Part shown: positions 7,133 to 16,603 of the stretch, piece after piece
Layout of the letters: the number at the start of each line of letters is the position of its first letter
Numbering within the stretch: position 1 is the first letter of the stretch
From: Nocardiopsis algeriensis
Lineage (GTDB): Bacteria; Actinomycetota; Actinomycetes; Streptosporangiales; Streptosporangiaceae
DNA length: 64,000 bases
Assembly: GCF_014203695.1 (NCBI RefSeq)
Contig: NZ_JACHJO010000001.1
Location: 62,001-126,000, forward strand
Reading direction: 5' to 3'
The notes under the pieces: model-generated
Seen by the model: only the letters and a program-made list of their open reading frames with translations
Told to the model about the DNA's origin: nothing
Databases searched by the model: none
Translations under genes and position numbers: made by a program

Positions 7133-8808
7133 TCTCCCTCGCCCAGGAGGCGGTGAACGAGAGCGGCCGCCTCGTCACCATCGTCCTCTTCTCCCTCATG
7201 GTCGCCGCCACGCTCGGCATCACCGTGTGGGCCGGCCGCAACACCCGGTCGGCCACCGACTTCCACTCCGGCGGCCGCGGCTTCTCGCCCCTGCAGAACG
7301 GCCTGGCCATCGGCAGCGACTACATGTCGGCGGCGTCGTTCCTCGGCATCGCCGGCATGATCGCGCTGTTCGGCTACGACGGCTTCCTCTACTCCATCGG
7401 CTTCCTCGTCGCCTGGCTGGTGGCCCTGCTGCTCGTCGCCGAGCTGCTGCGCAACTCCGGCCGCTACACCATGGGCGACGTGCTCTCCTACCGCATGCAG
7501 CAGCGCCCCGTGCGCACCGCGGCCTCCGTCTCCACCCTCGTGGTGTCGATCTTCTACCTGCTGGCGCAGATGGTCGGCGCGGGCGCCCTCATCGCCCTGC
7601 TCCTGGGCATCCAGGAGGGCGAGACCTTCCTGGGCATGGACGCCGCGACCGCCAAGATCGTCGGCATCGTGGTGGTCGGCCTGCTCATGACCGTCTACGT
7701 CACCTTCGGCGGTATGAAGGGGACCACGTGGGTCCAGATCATCAAGGCGATCATCCTCATGGCGGGTGCCGCCCTGCTGACCGTCCTGACGCTGGCCCTG
7801 TACGGGTTCAACCTCGGTGCGCTCATGAGCGACGCGGCCGCCGCCAGCGGCCAGGAGGGTTTCCTGGAACCGGGTCTGCGCTACGGCGTGGAGGTCGCGG
7901 GCGATCCGCTGCAGACGATGTGGAACAAGCTCGACCTCATCAGCCTCGGCATGGCCCTGGTCCTGGGCACCGCGGGCCTGCCCCACATCCTCATCCGCTT
8001 CTACACCGTCCCCGACTCCCAGAGCGCCCGCAAGTCGGTCAACTGGGGCATCGGCCTCATCGGTGTCTTCTACCTGATGACGCTGGTGCTGGGCTTCGGT
8101 GCGGCCGCGCTGGTCGGCCACGAGGCCATCCGGGCCCAGGACGCCGCCGGTAACACCGCGGCGCCGCAGCTGGCCCAGACGGTCGGCGAGCAGATCGGCG
8201 GCAGCATGGCGGGGGCCGTGCTGCTGGCGATCATCGCCTCGGCCGCCTTCGCCGCGATCCTGTCCACGGTGGCGGGCCTGGTCATCGCCTCGTCCTCGTC
8301 GCTGGCGCACGACTTCTACAACTCGGTGCTGCGCGGCGGCAAGGCCACCGGCGCCGAGGAGGTCAGGGTCGCCAAGATCGCCGCCCTGTGCGTCGGCGTG
8401 GTCTCGATCCTGCTGGCGGTGTTCGCGCAGAACCTCAACGTGGCCTTCCTGGTGTCGCTGGCCTTCGCCATGGCCGCTTCCGCGAACCTGCCGACCCTGC
8501 TGCTCAGCCTGTTCTGGAAGCGGTTCAACACCACCGGCGCCCTCGCCGGCATCTACGGCGGCCTGATCAGCGCCGTGGGCCTGGTGTTCTTCTCGCCGGT
8601 GGTCTCGGGATCGGAGACCGCGCTGTTCCCCGGCGCCGACTTCGCCTGGTTCCCGCTGCCCAACCCGGCCCTGGTGTCGGTGCCGATCAGTGTCCTGTGC
8701 GCGGTCGTCGGAACGCTGATGTCCAAGGAGCAGGACTCCGGCAAGTTCATGATGCTCCAGGTCCGCGCGCTCACCGGCGCCGGTGCGGAGAAGGCCGCCG
8801 ACCACTGA
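7129..8808 (+). CDS. Cation:acetate-type symporter (SSS family, ActP-like)
   Basis: 559 residues with about 13 membrane spans. SSS features include TRSATDFHSGGRGFSPLQNGLAIGSDYMSAASFLGIAGMI near the start, the GTAGLPHILIRFYTVP segment, and ILSTVAGLVIASSSSLAHD, which carries residues that bind Na+ in relatives. Closest described relatives transport acetate, propionate or pyruvate (ActP, MctC); exact substrate is not predictable. It is co-transcribed with the DUF485 gene and followed by a strong terminator. A second symporter lies 2.4 kb downstream beyond the LytS/LytTR genes. Confidence 0.92.
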   Translation: MISLAQEAVNESGRLVTIVLFSLMVAATLGITVWAGRNTRSATDFHSGGRGFSPLQNGLAIGSDYMSAASFLGIAGMIALFGYDGFLYSIGFLVAWLVALLLVAELLRNSGRYTMGDVLSYRMQQRPVRTAASVSTLVVSIFYLLAQMVGAGALIALLLGIQEGETFLGMDAATAKIVGIVVVGLLMTVYVTFGGMKGTTWVQIIKAIILMAGAALLTVLTLALYGFNLGALMSDAAAASGQEGFLEPGLRYGVEVAGDPLQTMWNKLDLISLGMALVLGTAGLPHILIRFYTVPDSQSARKSVNWGIGLIGVFYLMTLVLGFGAAALVGHEAIRAQDAAGNTAAPQLAQTVGEQIGGSMAGAVLLAIIASAAFAAILSTVAGLVIASSSSLAHDFYNSVLRGGKATGAEEVRVAKIAALCVGVVSILLAVFAQNLNVAFLVSLAFAMAASANLPTLLLSLFWKRFNTTGALAGIYGGLISAVGLVFFSPVVSGSETALFPGADFAWFPLPNPALVSVPISVLCAVVGTLMSKEQDSGKFMMLQVRALTGAGAEKAADH

Positions 8809-8849
8809 TCCGCCCCGGTCCGCAGCGTATGCCGGACCTCTCTCCCCGC

Positions 8850-8880
8850 GGGCCCGCCACCTCTCCAGGGTGGCGGGCCC
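8850..8880 (+). terminator. Hairpin terminator after the symporter
   Basis: A perfect 12-bp stem (GGGCCCGCCACC with GGTGGCGGGCCC) around a 7-nt loop, 41 nt after the stop codon. It lacks a U tract, as is usual in high-GC actinomycetes. Confidence 0.75.
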
Positions 8881-8961
8881 CCGCCGTGCACCCAGATCGA
8901 TTCGAAAAGGTGACCTCGACCACATGAGTACCAACGCAGTCCGCTGGGATATCTTCGTCAG

Positions 8962-10062
8962 GTGTCGTATCGGTGGTCGTCGTGGATGTCCCCCTCCCGA
9001 TTCCGCCGCCCCTCCCCTCCGGAGCAGCGGGCGAGTATCGCGTTGATGCGCCAGGTCCACGCCCTGGGCGTCGACCTCCGCGACGGGCTGCACGGCAGGA
9101 GCGTGCCCGCCGCCGCCCGCAGGCTGCGCCGGCTCCTGGACGTCGACGGGATCGTCCTGGCCGACCTCGACGGCCCGGTGGCCCGCAGCGGCAGCGGCCC
9201 CGGCACCGAGGAGGTCGAGCGCCTGCTGGCCGAGGTCTTCGAGTACGGGGGCAACGCCCGCCTGTACACGCCCGACGGGGCGGCGGTGTGCGCGGTGCCC
9301 CTCAACGTCGACGACGAGCTCGCCGGCGCCCTCCTGGCCTCCGGCCGTCCGGTGGAGGCCGACGTCGAGGCGGCCGCCGCGCTGGTGTCCGACTCCCTGG
9401 ACCACGCGGCGCTGCGCCGGGCCCGGGCCCGGATCGCCGCCGCCGACCTGCGCACGCTGCGCGCCCAGATCTCCCCGCACTTCGTGCACAACGCGCTCGC
9501 CGTCATCGCGGCCCTGGTGCGGACCGACCCCGACCGGGCCCGGCACCTGCTGTCGGACTTCGCCGACTACCTGCGCTACGGCTTCTCGGAGAAGGGCGAC
9601 TACGCGACGGTCGCCGACGAGCTGGAGGCCGTGCAGACCTACCTCGAACTCCAGCGGGCCCGCTTCCACGACCGGCTCGACATCACGGTGCGCATGGCGC
9701 CCGAGGTGCTGCCCGTGGCGATCCCGTTCCTGGTCGTCCAACCCATCGTGGAGAACGCCATCCGGCACGGGCTGGAGCGCAAGGAGGGCCGCGGCCACAT
9801 CAGCGTCTCGGGGTTCGGCGAGGGATCCCTGTGCGTGATCGAGATCGAGGACGACGGGGTGGGCATGCACCCGGACCTGGCCCGCGCCCTCCTGGCCGGT
9901 ACCGGACCCGAGTCCCGCAGCATCGGTCTGGCCAACGTGGACCAGAGGCTGAGGGCCGTGTACGGCCCCGAGTACGGTCTGGTGATCGAGACCGCGCCGG
10001 GAGAGGGGACGAAGGTGACCGTGCGTGTGCCGAGGTTCACGCGGGGGGTGGTGGTGCAGTGA
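8962..10062 (+). CDS. LytS-family sensor histidine kinase, soluble
   Basis: 366 residues. The kinase core begins at LRAQISPHFVHNAL with the predicted phosphoacceptor His173; the ATP-binding domain has VENAIRHGL and EDDGVGM, and ends with GLANVDQRL. The N-terminal 145 residues look like a GAF-type input domain and contain no membrane span, unlike LytS itself, so the signal may be cytoplasmic. GTG at 8962 is used; ATG at 8986 is an alternative. Its stop overlaps the regulator start (GTGA). Position between two symporter modules suggests it senses the imported solute or its metabolite (inference). Confidence 0.9.
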   Translation: MSYRWSSWMSPSRFRRPSPPEQRASIALMRQVHALGVDLRDGLHGRSVPAAARRLRRLLDVDGIVLADLDGPVARSGSGPGTEEVERLLAEVFEYGGNARLYTPDGAAVCAVPLNVDDELAGALLASGRPVEADVEAAAALVSDSLDHAALRRARARIAAADLRTLRAQISPHFVHNALAVIAALVRTDPDRARHLLSDFADYLRYGFSEKGDYATVADELEAVQTYLELQRARFHDRLDITVRMAPEVLPVAIPFLVVQPIVENAIRHGLERKEGRGHISVSGFGEGSLCVIEIEDDGVGMHPDLARALLAGTGPESRSIGLANVDQRLRAVYGPEYGLVIETAPGEGTKVTVRVPRFTRGVVVQ

Positions 10063-10874
10063 AGTCCGCGCTGAGGGTGCTGGTGGTCGAGGACGAGGCC
10101 TCCACCCGCCAGGAGATGGCGGCGCTGCTGGGGGACATGCCTGAGGTGGCGGAGGTGCTCGTGGCCGACAACGGGGCCTCCGCGGTGCGCCTGCTGGGCA
10201 CGGAGACCATCGACGCCGCCTTCCTCGACATCCTCATGCCGGGGCTGGACGGCATGGACGTGGCCCGGGTGCTGAGCGTCATGTCCGAGGCTCCCTCCAT
10301 CGTGTTCGTGACCGCCTCGGAGGCGCACGCCGTGGAGGCGTTCGGCATCGGCGCCGTCGACTACCTGCTCAAGCCCATCCGGCCCGAGCGCCTGGCCGAG
10401 GCCGTCGGCCGGATCGCGCAGCTGCGTCGGCCGGCCGGGGCCGCGGTGCCCGCCGAGGACCTGCACGTGGTGCAGATCGACACCGGGCGCCGGACCGTGT
10501 TCGTCAAGCGCGACGACGTGCAGTTCGTGGAGGCTCAGGGGGACTACGTGCGCCTCCACACCGCCGACGGCAGCCACCTCATCCGGCTGTCGCTGTCGTA
10601 CCTGGAGGAGGTGTGGTCCTCCGCCGGGTTCGTCCGGGTCCACCGCGGCTACCTGGTCGCCATCCCGTGGGTGCGGGACCTGCGGGTGACCTCCTCCTCC
10701 GGCCTGGTGGCGGGCACCCCGGCCGGGGACGTGCCGGTGAGCCGCCGCCACGGCCGCCACCTGCGCTCCCAGCTGATGGAGGCGGCCCGGCGCGACCAGC
10801 TGGGCCGTTCGGTGAACGCCGGTCCCCCGCCGCGCCCCCGGGACACCGAGCACGAGCCCCGGCAGGAGCCATGA
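10059..10874 (+). CDS. LytTR-family response regulator
   Basis: 271 residues. The receiver domain (1-125) has acidic VVEDE, phosphoacceptor Asp57 in FLDILMPGLDG, FVTAS and LLKPI. The LytTR DNA-binding domain spans about 135-240, with VQFVEAQGDYVRLHT and VRVHRGYLVAIPWVRDL. A disordered tail closes the protein. It is coupled by 4-nt overlaps to the kinase before and the membrane protein after, so the pair is probably co-expressed with the second symporter, a likely target along with the first. Confidence 0.93.
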   Translation: MKSALRVLVVEDEASTRQEMAALLGDMPEVAEVLVADNGASAVRLLGTETIDAAFLDILMPGLDGMDVARVLSVMSEAPSIVFVTASEAHAVEAFGIGAVDYLLKPIRPERLAEAVGRIAQLRRPAGAAVPAEDLHVVQIDTGRRTVFVKRDDVQFVEAQGDYVRLHTADGSHLIRLSLSYLEEVWSSAGFVRVHRGYLVAIPWVRDLRVTSSSGLVAGTPAGDVPVSRRHGRHLRSQLMEAARRDQLGRSVNAGPPPRPRDTEHEPRQEP

Positions 10875-11263
10875 GTCCGCGCCGCGAGAAACTCACCAGC
10901 CCGCAGACGCGGATCGCGCTGGCCCGGGGCAACCGGCCGGCGCAGCACCTGCTGCCGATCCCGGGGCCGGTGGACACCGAGGCCGCGCGCCGGGTCTTCC
11001 GCGCCCAGCGCCGCAGGGCCCTGCGCACGGTGGCGCTGCTGTCCCTGCTGCTGTTCGGGTCGAGCGGCGCGCTCGCGGCGCTGCCCGTGCTCGGCCACGT
11101 GCGCGCGGGCGGGATGCCCCTGTCGTGGCTGCTCCTGCTGGCGGGGATCTATCCGCTGCTGTTCCTGCTGGCGCTGTGGCACGTGCGCTCGGCCGAGCGG
11201 GTCGAGGAGCGCGCCGAGGAGGAGCGTCCGGACACCGGGGGCAGGCCGTGGCCGCGGTCCTGA
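10871..11263 (+). CDS. Small two-span membrane protein paired with a symporter
   Basis: 130 residues. The basic N-terminal half (about 1-50) is followed by spans near 53-77 and 83-105, then a short acidic tail. I do not recognise a named domain, but size, two-helix topology and position before a symporter match the DUF485 protein at 6746, so it may be a functional analogue. The ATG overlaps the regulator stop, and the 3' end overlaps the symporter start by 16 nt. Confidence 0.75.
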   Translation: MSPRREKLTSPQTRIALARGNRPAQHLLPIPGPVDTEAARRVFRAQRRRALRTVALLSLLLFGSSGALAALPVLGHVRAGGMPLSWLLLLAGIYPLLFLLALWHVRSAERVEERAEEERPDTGGRPWPRS

Positions 11264-12900
11264 TGATCGGCCTCCTGCTGGTCACCAGCCTGGTGATCGG
11301 CGTCTACGGTGTGCGCGCCGCCCGTTCCACCTCCGACTTCCTGGTGGCCTCGCGCCGGGTGTCGCCGAACTGGAACGCGATGGCCATCGCCGGGGAGTAC
11401 CTCTCGGCGGCCTCCGTGCTGGGCCTGTCGGGGCTGCTGCTCAAGAACGGCCTGGGCACCATGTGGTACGCGGTCGGGTTCTGCGCGGGCTACGTGGCGG
11501 TGGTGGCGCTGGTGGCCGGGCCGATGCGCCGCTCGGGCGCGTTCACCGTGCCCGACTTCGCCGAGTACCGCCTGGGCGCGCCGCGGCTGCGCAAGCTGTG
11601 CGGCTGCGTCGTCCTGGTGATCATGCTGCTGTACCTGGTTCCCCAGTTCAAGGGCGCCGGGGTGGTCCTGTCCCTGGTCAGCGGAACCCCGTACTGGGTG
11701 GGCGTCGTGCTCGCCGGCATCGTGGTGAGCGGTTCGATCGCGGCGGGCGGCATGCGCTCGGCGACCTACGTGCAGGCGTTCCACTACGTGGTCAAGCTGC
11801 TGTTCATCGCGGTGCCGGCGGTGTACCTGGTGGTGCACGCGGGCGCGGGGACCCGGGCCGAGGCGCTGCACCCCGAGTGGGGGACGCACTTTCCCCGGAC
11901 CACCCCGGTGGAGTTCGAGGTGGACACCCGCTTCGGCCTGGACGAGCCGGTGCGCGTGACCACCCCGGACGGGACCGGGATCGAGCTGGCGGCCGGGGAG
12001 CACACCGCGGCGGCCAGGACCGAGTACGTCTTTCCGGCGGGGGCGGCCGTTCCGCACCCGGAGGGGATGCCGGACCTGGGCGGCGAGCGCTGGAGCCGCC
12101 CCCTGCTGAACTCGGGCGGGTTCCCGCTGTTCGAGACGTGGTCGACCCTGCTGGCGATCACGTTCGGCTGCATGGGCCTGCCGCACGTCATCATGCGCTT
12201 CCACACGAGCCCGACCGCGCGCACGGCCCGCCGGGTCGGCGTCGGCGTGATCGCCCTGCTGGGCCTGTTCTACCTGTTCCCGGCGGTGTACGGCCTGCTC
12301 GGCCGGGTGCTGACGCCGCAGCTGGTCCTGCTCCAGGGCACCGACACGGTGGCGGTCGTGCTGCCGGCCGAGGCGGTGCCGGGGGCGGTGGGCACGTTCC
12401 TGACCGCCCTGGTGGCGGCGGGCGCGTTCGGCGCGTTCCTGTCCACGTCGTCGGGTCTGCTGCTGGCGCTGGCGGGCGGGCTCTCGCACGACCTGTTCCA
12501 GGGGAGCGTGCCGCGGCTGCGCCTGGCGGTGGCGGTGGGCTCGTGCGTGTCGGTCCTGCTGGCGCTGCCCGCGCAGGCGATCGACATCAACGTGCTGGTG
12601 GTGTGGGCCTTCACCGTGGCGGCCTCGACGTTCTGCCCGCTGCTGGTGCTGGGCATCTGGTGGCGCCGCCTCACCCTTCCCGGTGCGGTGGCGGGCCTGG
12701 TGGTCGGCGGCGTGACGGCGACCGGGTCGGTGGGCTGGTCGATCCTGCTGCCGACCCCGCCGGGGCTGGGGGCCGCCCTGCTCGCCCAACCCGCGGCCTG
12801 GACCGTCCCGCTGGCCTTCGCGACCATGTTCGCGGTCTCCCACCTGGTCCGGCCCCCGGACTGGGCCGAGCACGCCGTCCTGCGCCTGCACTCCCCCTGA
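11248..12900 (+). CDS. Second SSS-family symporter (acetate/monocarboxylate type)
   Basis: 550 residues with about 13 spans. TSDFLVASRRVSPNWNAMAIAGEYLSAASVLG and GCMGLPHVIMRFHTSP match the acetate-type branch of the SSS family. Residues about 205-290 form a hydrophilic extracytoplasmic insertion, longer than in the first symporter. The two copies are clearly diverged, not a recent duplication. GTG at 11248 has a purine-rich SD; ATG at 11263, touching the previous stop, is the alternative. It is the end of the LytS-LytTR-membrane protein-symporter operon. Confidence 0.9.
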   Translation: MAAVLMIGLLLVTSLVIGVYGVRAARSTSDFLVASRRVSPNWNAMAIAGEYLSAASVLGLSGLLLKNGLGTMWYAVGFCAGYVAVVALVAGPMRRSGAFTVPDFAEYRLGAPRLRKLCGCVVLVIMLLYLVPQFKGAGVVLSLVSGTPYWVGVVLAGIVVSGSIAAGGMRSATYVQAFHYVVKLLFIAVPAVYLVVHAGAGTRAEALHPEWGTHFPRTTPVEFEVDTRFGLDEPVRVTTPDGTGIELAAGEHTAAARTEYVFPAGAAVPHPEGMPDLGGERWSRPLLNSGGFPLFETWSTLLAITFGCMGLPHVIMRFHTSPTARTARRVGVGVIALLGLFYLFPAVYGLLGRVLTPQLVLLQGTDTVAVVLPAEAVPGAVGTFLTALVAAGAFGAFLSTSSGLLLALAGGLSHDLFQGSVPRLRLAVAVGSCVSVLLALPAQAIDINVLVVWAFTVAASTFCPLLVLGIWWRRLTLPGAVAGLVVGGVTATGSVGWSILLPTPPGLGAALLAQPAAWTVPLAFATMFAVSHLVRPPDWAEHAVLRLHSP

Positions 12901-13027
12901 GGTCCGCCGGCGGGCCTCTGTCCGGACGTATTTTTCCGTCGGCGGTCCGGGGCGGTCCTCCCAGGTGTAGTGTCCGGACTGACCGAGCGCGGTCACCGCC
13001 AGCACCCGGAGCGACACGAGGAGTGCC

Positions 13028-13813
13028 ATGCCCCCCGCCCGCCGTGCCCTGTCCCTCCTGGTGGCGGGGTGTCTGCTCCTGCTCACCTGCGCCGCCCCGT
13101 CCGCGGCCGCCTCGGACGCGGTCGCCCCGGGTACAGCCGTCCCGAACACTGCCGTTCCGGGCGCGGCGGCCCCCGGCAGCGGCCGCACGGAGCTCTCGGC
13201 CCCCTCGGGCGGGGCCGGTCCGGGGCTCTACGTGCTGGTGTGCCTGAACGGCGTGCGGGTGGTGGTGAGCGTGGGTGCGGCTCCGCCGTGCCCGCCGCAC
13301 CCCGGGCCGCCCGCCGCCCCGGAGCCGGAGGAGCCCGCTCCGGAGCCGCCCGCCCCCGCACCCCCCGCTCCCGAGGAGCCCGAGCCGCCGGCCCCCGTGC
13401 CGCCCGCCCCGGAGGAGCCCGCGCCGCCGGTCCCGGAGGAGCCCGCACCGCAGGAGCCCCGGCCGCAGGAGCCCGCCCCCGCACGTCCCGCCCCGCAGGA
13501 GCCCTCCGCGGCACCGCCGGTACCGGAGGAGTCGGCGGACCCGGTGCCCTCCCCCGCGCCGGTGGACCCGGTCGTCCGGGACGCAGCGGCGGCCCCCGCG
13601 GACGTTCCGGTCCCCCCGCCCGCCCCGGCCGCCGAGGACGGGGCGGTCCCGGCGCAGGCGTTCCCGATGACCCTGGCCCGGCCCTCCTCACCGGAGTCCG
13701 CCGGTGCCTTCACCCCGATGCGCACCGCGGTCGTGCTCGTGGTCGTCATCGCCCTGGCCGCCGCGGGAGCGGGCGGTGCCGCCCGCTCCGGCAACCGGGT
13801 CAGCCGGGGTTGA
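13028..13813 (+). CDS. Secreted proline-rich protein with C-terminal membrane anchor
   Basis: 261 residues. An N-terminal signal peptide (RRALSLLVAGCLLLLTCAAPSAAA) precedes a short folded-looking segment with CLNGVRVVVSVGAAPPC (one Cys pair). Residues about 90-215 are almost entirely Pro, Glu and Ala repeats (EEPAP, PPAPEEP). A hydrophobic segment near the C-terminus followed by RSGNR is probably a membrane stop. It looks like a wall-spanning spacer protein displaying its N-terminal domain. No family recognised. GAGGAG precedes the ATG. Confidence 0.7.
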   Translation: MPPARRALSLLVAGCLLLLTCAAPSAAASDAVAPGTAVPNTAVPGAAAPGSGRTELSAPSGGAGPGLYVLVCLNGVRVVVSVGAAPPCPPHPGPPAAPEPEEPAPEPPAPAPPAPEEPEPPAPVPPAPEEPAPPVPEEPAPQEPRPQEPAPARPAPQEPSAAPPVPEESADPVPSPAPVDPVVRDAAAAPADVPVPPPAPAAEDGAVPAQAFPMTLARPSSPESAGAFTPMRTAVVLVVVIALAAAGAGGAARSGNRVSRG

Positions 13814-14570
13814 TGGCGCTGTCGGTCAGCTCGAACCGGGCCAGCACCTCCTCGACCGCGCCCGCGTCGTGGGCCAGGGCTCCGTTGAACGGGTTGCCCA
13901 GGTGGAACAGCAGCAGGATGGTGGCGAAGACGAACACCAGGTTGGCCGACGCCCAGAAGTAGGCCACGGCGGAGCCGCGCCGGATCATGGCGAAGGGCAG
14001 CACGGCCACGGCGATGGCCGACAGCGCCGCGACGGCGTTGAGCACGGGCGGGATGCCGTCCCCGGCGGCGTCGGCGCGCTCGACGCGCGCGTCGCTGAGC
14101 TCGGCGAGCTCCTGCCGGGCGGTCAGGCGGTCCAGGCCGTCGCCGGTGTCGGACACCGACAGGGAGCGGACGGACGCGGCCAGGCCGGCCAGCGCCTCCT
14201 CGCCCTCCGTGCTCAGCTCGCCCTGGTCGCGCATCATCGGCCAGTCCTTCTCCGCGACGGCGACCATGTAGGCGCGCAGGTCCTCCCGGACCTCCTCGGC
14301 CTCCTGGTCGGGGAATGCTGCGGTGCTCCAGTACAGGGACTCGGCCGCGCCCACCTCCTGGTTGATCCCGTCCCCGGCGCCGGTGAAGTTCTCCCAGCCG
14401 ATGACGACGCCCATCGCCGCCGCCGCGAGGTAGAGCGCGAGCACGCAGGGGGCGATGACGCCGCCGACGGAGCCTCCCGCGGAGTCGTCGTCGATGCGGA
14501 ATCTGCGTGCGGTGAGGACCGCTCCGACCACCATGGCGAGCAGGACGGCGAGGGAGAGGAACATCGTCAT
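13800..14570 (-). CDS. DUF4239-like membrane protein
   Basis: 256 residues. Two N-terminal spans (about 1-20 and 33-55), a long soluble region (60-175) and two C-terminal spans (about 180-225) give the bestrophin-like layout of DUF4239 proteins, and NQEVGAAESLYWSTAAFPD matches the family's style. Function is unknown. It converges with the proline-rich gene and overlaps its last 14 nt, a tight tail-to-tail arrangement. Confidence 0.7.
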   Translation of the reverse strand: MTMFLSLAVLLAMVVGAVLTARRFRIDDDSAGGSVGGVIAPCVLALYLAAAAMGVVIGWENFTGAGDGINQEVGAAESLYWSTAAFPDQEAEEVREDLRAYMVAVAEKDWPMMRDQGELSTEGEEALAGLAASVRSLSVSDTGDGLDRLTARQELAELSDARVERADAAGDGIPPVLNAVAALSAIAVAVLPFAMIRRGSAVAYFWASANLVFVFATILLLFHLGNPFNGALAHDAGAVEEVLARFELTDSAINPG

Positions 14571-14682
14571 GGTGCGGCTTCCCGGCGTGAGGGGACGGAA
14601 GGACGCCACCAGGAGTAGCACGGCGGGGGCGGCCTTCCCGGCGAAAAGGGAGAACGCCCGGAAATGTCGCCCCGCACACGGC

Positions 14683-14715
14683 GAGGGGCGCGGGCCGCGA
14701 AGGCCCGCGCCCCTC
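14683..14715 (-). terminator. Hairpin terminator after pckG
   Basis: A 14-bp perfect stem (GAGGGGCGCGGGCC with its complement) around a 5-nt loop, between the pckG stop and the DUF4239 gene on the same strand. Confidence 0.7.
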
Positions 14716-14788
14716 GTTCCGGGGATCCCGCGCGCGGAAAGGGGATCCCGGGGGACGGCGCACGAGGCGCGTCCCGCGGCCTGCGGAG

Positions 14789-16603
14789 CTATCCGCCCAG
14801 GCGGTCCAGCAGGGCGTGGTACTCGTCCCAGAGCTCGTCGGGCAGGTGGTCGCCGAAGGTCTTGAAGAACTCGGGGACCAGGGCGGCCTCCTGCTTCCAG
14901 ATCTCGGGGTCGACCGAGAGCAGGAACTCCAGGTCCTTCTCGGACAGGTCCAGGCCCTCGGTGTCGAGGGAGCCCTTGGCCGGAAGGTGGCCGATGGGGG
15001 TCTCCACCGCTTCGGCGGTGCCCTCCAGGCGCTCGACGATCCACTTGATGACGCGGCTGTTCTCGCCGAAGCCGGGCCAGACGAAGCGGCCGTCGGCGTC
15101 CTTGCGGAACCAGTTGACGTAGAAGATCCGGGGCAGCTTGGCCTGGTCGGCGTTCGCGCCCACCTTGATCCAGTGGGCGAAGTAGTCGCCCATGTTGTAG
15201 CCGCAGAAGGGCAGCATCGCGAACGGGTCGCGGCGCAGCTCGCCCACGGTGCCCTCGGCGGCGGCGGTCTTCTCGGAGGAGACGTTGGCGCCCAGGTAGA
15301 CGCCGTGCTGCCAGCTGAAGGACTCGGTGACCAGCGGGACCGCGGTGGCGCGGCGGCCGCCGAAGAGGATGGCCGAGATCGGCACGCCCGCCGGGTCCTC
15401 CCACTCGGGGGCGATGGTCGGCGCCTGCCCGGCCGGGGTGGTGAAGCGGGAGTTGGGGTGGGCCGCGGGCTCGTCGGAGTCCGGGGTCCAGGGGCGGCCC
15501 TTCCAGTCGGTCAGGCGTGCGGGCGCCTCCTCGGTGAGGCCCTCCCACCACACGTCGCCGTCCTCGGTGAGGGCGACGTTGGTGAAGATGCTGTTGCCCC
15601 ACAGGGTGTCGATGGCGTTGGCGTTGGTCTTCTCGCCGGTGCCGGGGGCGACGCCGAAGAAGCCGGCCTCGGGGTTGATGGCGCGCAGCTGCCCCTCGGA
15701 GTCGAAGCGCATCCAGGCGATGTCGTCACCGACGGTCTCGACCTTCCAGCCGGGGATGGTCGGCTGGAGCATGGCGAGGTTGGTCTTGCCGCAGGCGCTG
15801 GGGAAGGCCGCCGCGATGTAGTGCGCCTTGCCCTCGGGCGGGGTGACCTTGAGGATGAGCATGTGCTCGGCGAGCCAGCCCTCGTCGCGGGCCATCACCG
15901 AGGCGATGCGCAGCGCGTAGCACTTCTTGCCGAGCAGGGCGTTGCCGCCGTAGCCCGAGCCGTAGGACCAGATCTCGCGGGACTCGGGGAAGTGCGAGAT
16001 GTACTTGGTGCTGTTGCAGGGCCAGGGCACGTCCTTCTGGCCGGGCTCCAGCGGGGCGCCCACGGAGTGGACGGCCTTGACGAAGTCGCCGCGCTCCTCG
16101 ATCAGGCGCAGCGCGGCCTCGCCCATGCGGGCCATGATGCGCATGGAGACCACGACGTAGGGCGAGTCGGTGATCTCGACGCCGAGCTGGGAGATCTCGC
16201 CGCCCAGCGGTCCCATGCAGAAGGGGACGACGTACATCGTGCGGCCCCGCATGGCGCCCTTGAAGACCTCGCCGAAGGTGGCGCGCATCTCGTCGGGGGC
16301 GATCCAGTTGTTCGTGGGGCCCGCGTCCTCCTCGCGCTCGGAGCAGATGAAGGTGCGGTCCTCGACCCGGGCGACGTCGGTCGGGTCGGAGGTGCAGTAG
16401 AAGCTGTTGGGACGTTTGTCCGGGTTGAGTCGGGTGAAGGTGCCCTGCTCGACGAGCAGGTCGGTCAGACGCGTCCATTCCTCGTCGGAACCGTCGCACC
16501 ACACGATGTCATCGGGCTGGGTGAGCTCCGCCACCTCGTGAACCCAGGACACAAGCTCCTTGTGAGAGGTCGGTGCCACGCCCGCCTCGGTACCCACAGT
16601 CAC
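14789..16603 (-). CDS. pckG: Phosphoenolpyruvate carboxykinase (GTP)
   Basis: 604 residues, normal for the GTP-dependent enzyme that converts oxaloacetate to PEP in gluconeogenesis and anaplerosis. The P-loop with the hyper-reactive cysteine is visible as [23 protein letters not shown] and [26 protein letters not shown] are further signatures. GTG at 16603 is chosen because GGGGAG lies just upstream and the protein then starts like mycobacterial PckG; the longer frame has no SD. Acetate-type symporters in the window would feed a pathway needing this enzyme, but they are not linked to it. Confidence 0.96.
   Translation of the reverse strand: MTVGTEAGVAPTSHKELVSWVHEVAELTQPDDIVWCDGSDEEWTRLTDLLVEQGTFTRLNPDKRPNSFYCTSDPTDVARVEDRTFICSEREEDAGPTNNWIAPDEMRATFGEVFKGAMRGRTMYVVPFCMGPLGGEISQLGVEITDSPYVVVSMRIMARMGEAALRLIEERGDFVKAVHSVGAPLEPGQKDVPWPCNSTKYISHFPESREIWSYGSGYGGNALLGKKCYALRIASVMARDEGWLAEHMLILKVTPPEGKAHYIAAAFPSACGKTNLAMLQPTIPGWKVETVGDDIAWMRFDSEGQLRAINPEAGFFGVAPGTGEKTNANAIDTLWGNSIFTNVALTEDGDVWWEGLTEEAPARLTDWKGRPWTPDSDEPAAHPNSRFTTPAGQAPTIAPEWEDPAGVPISAILFGGRRATAVPLVTESFSWQHGVYLGANVSSEKTAAAEGTVGELRRDPFAMLPFCGYNMGDYFAHWIKVGANADQAKLPRIFYVNWFRKDADGRFVWPGFGENSRVIKWIVERLEGTAEAVETPIGHLPAKGSLDTEGLDLSEKDLEFLLSVDPEIWKQEAALVPEFFKTFGDHLPDELWDEYHALLDRLGG

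Noticed and set aside
7042-9870. 942-residue minus-strand open frame opposite the symporter and kinase genes
   Set aside because: Rich in Gly, Arg, His and Gln with no domain; the plus-strand genes have clear family motifs.
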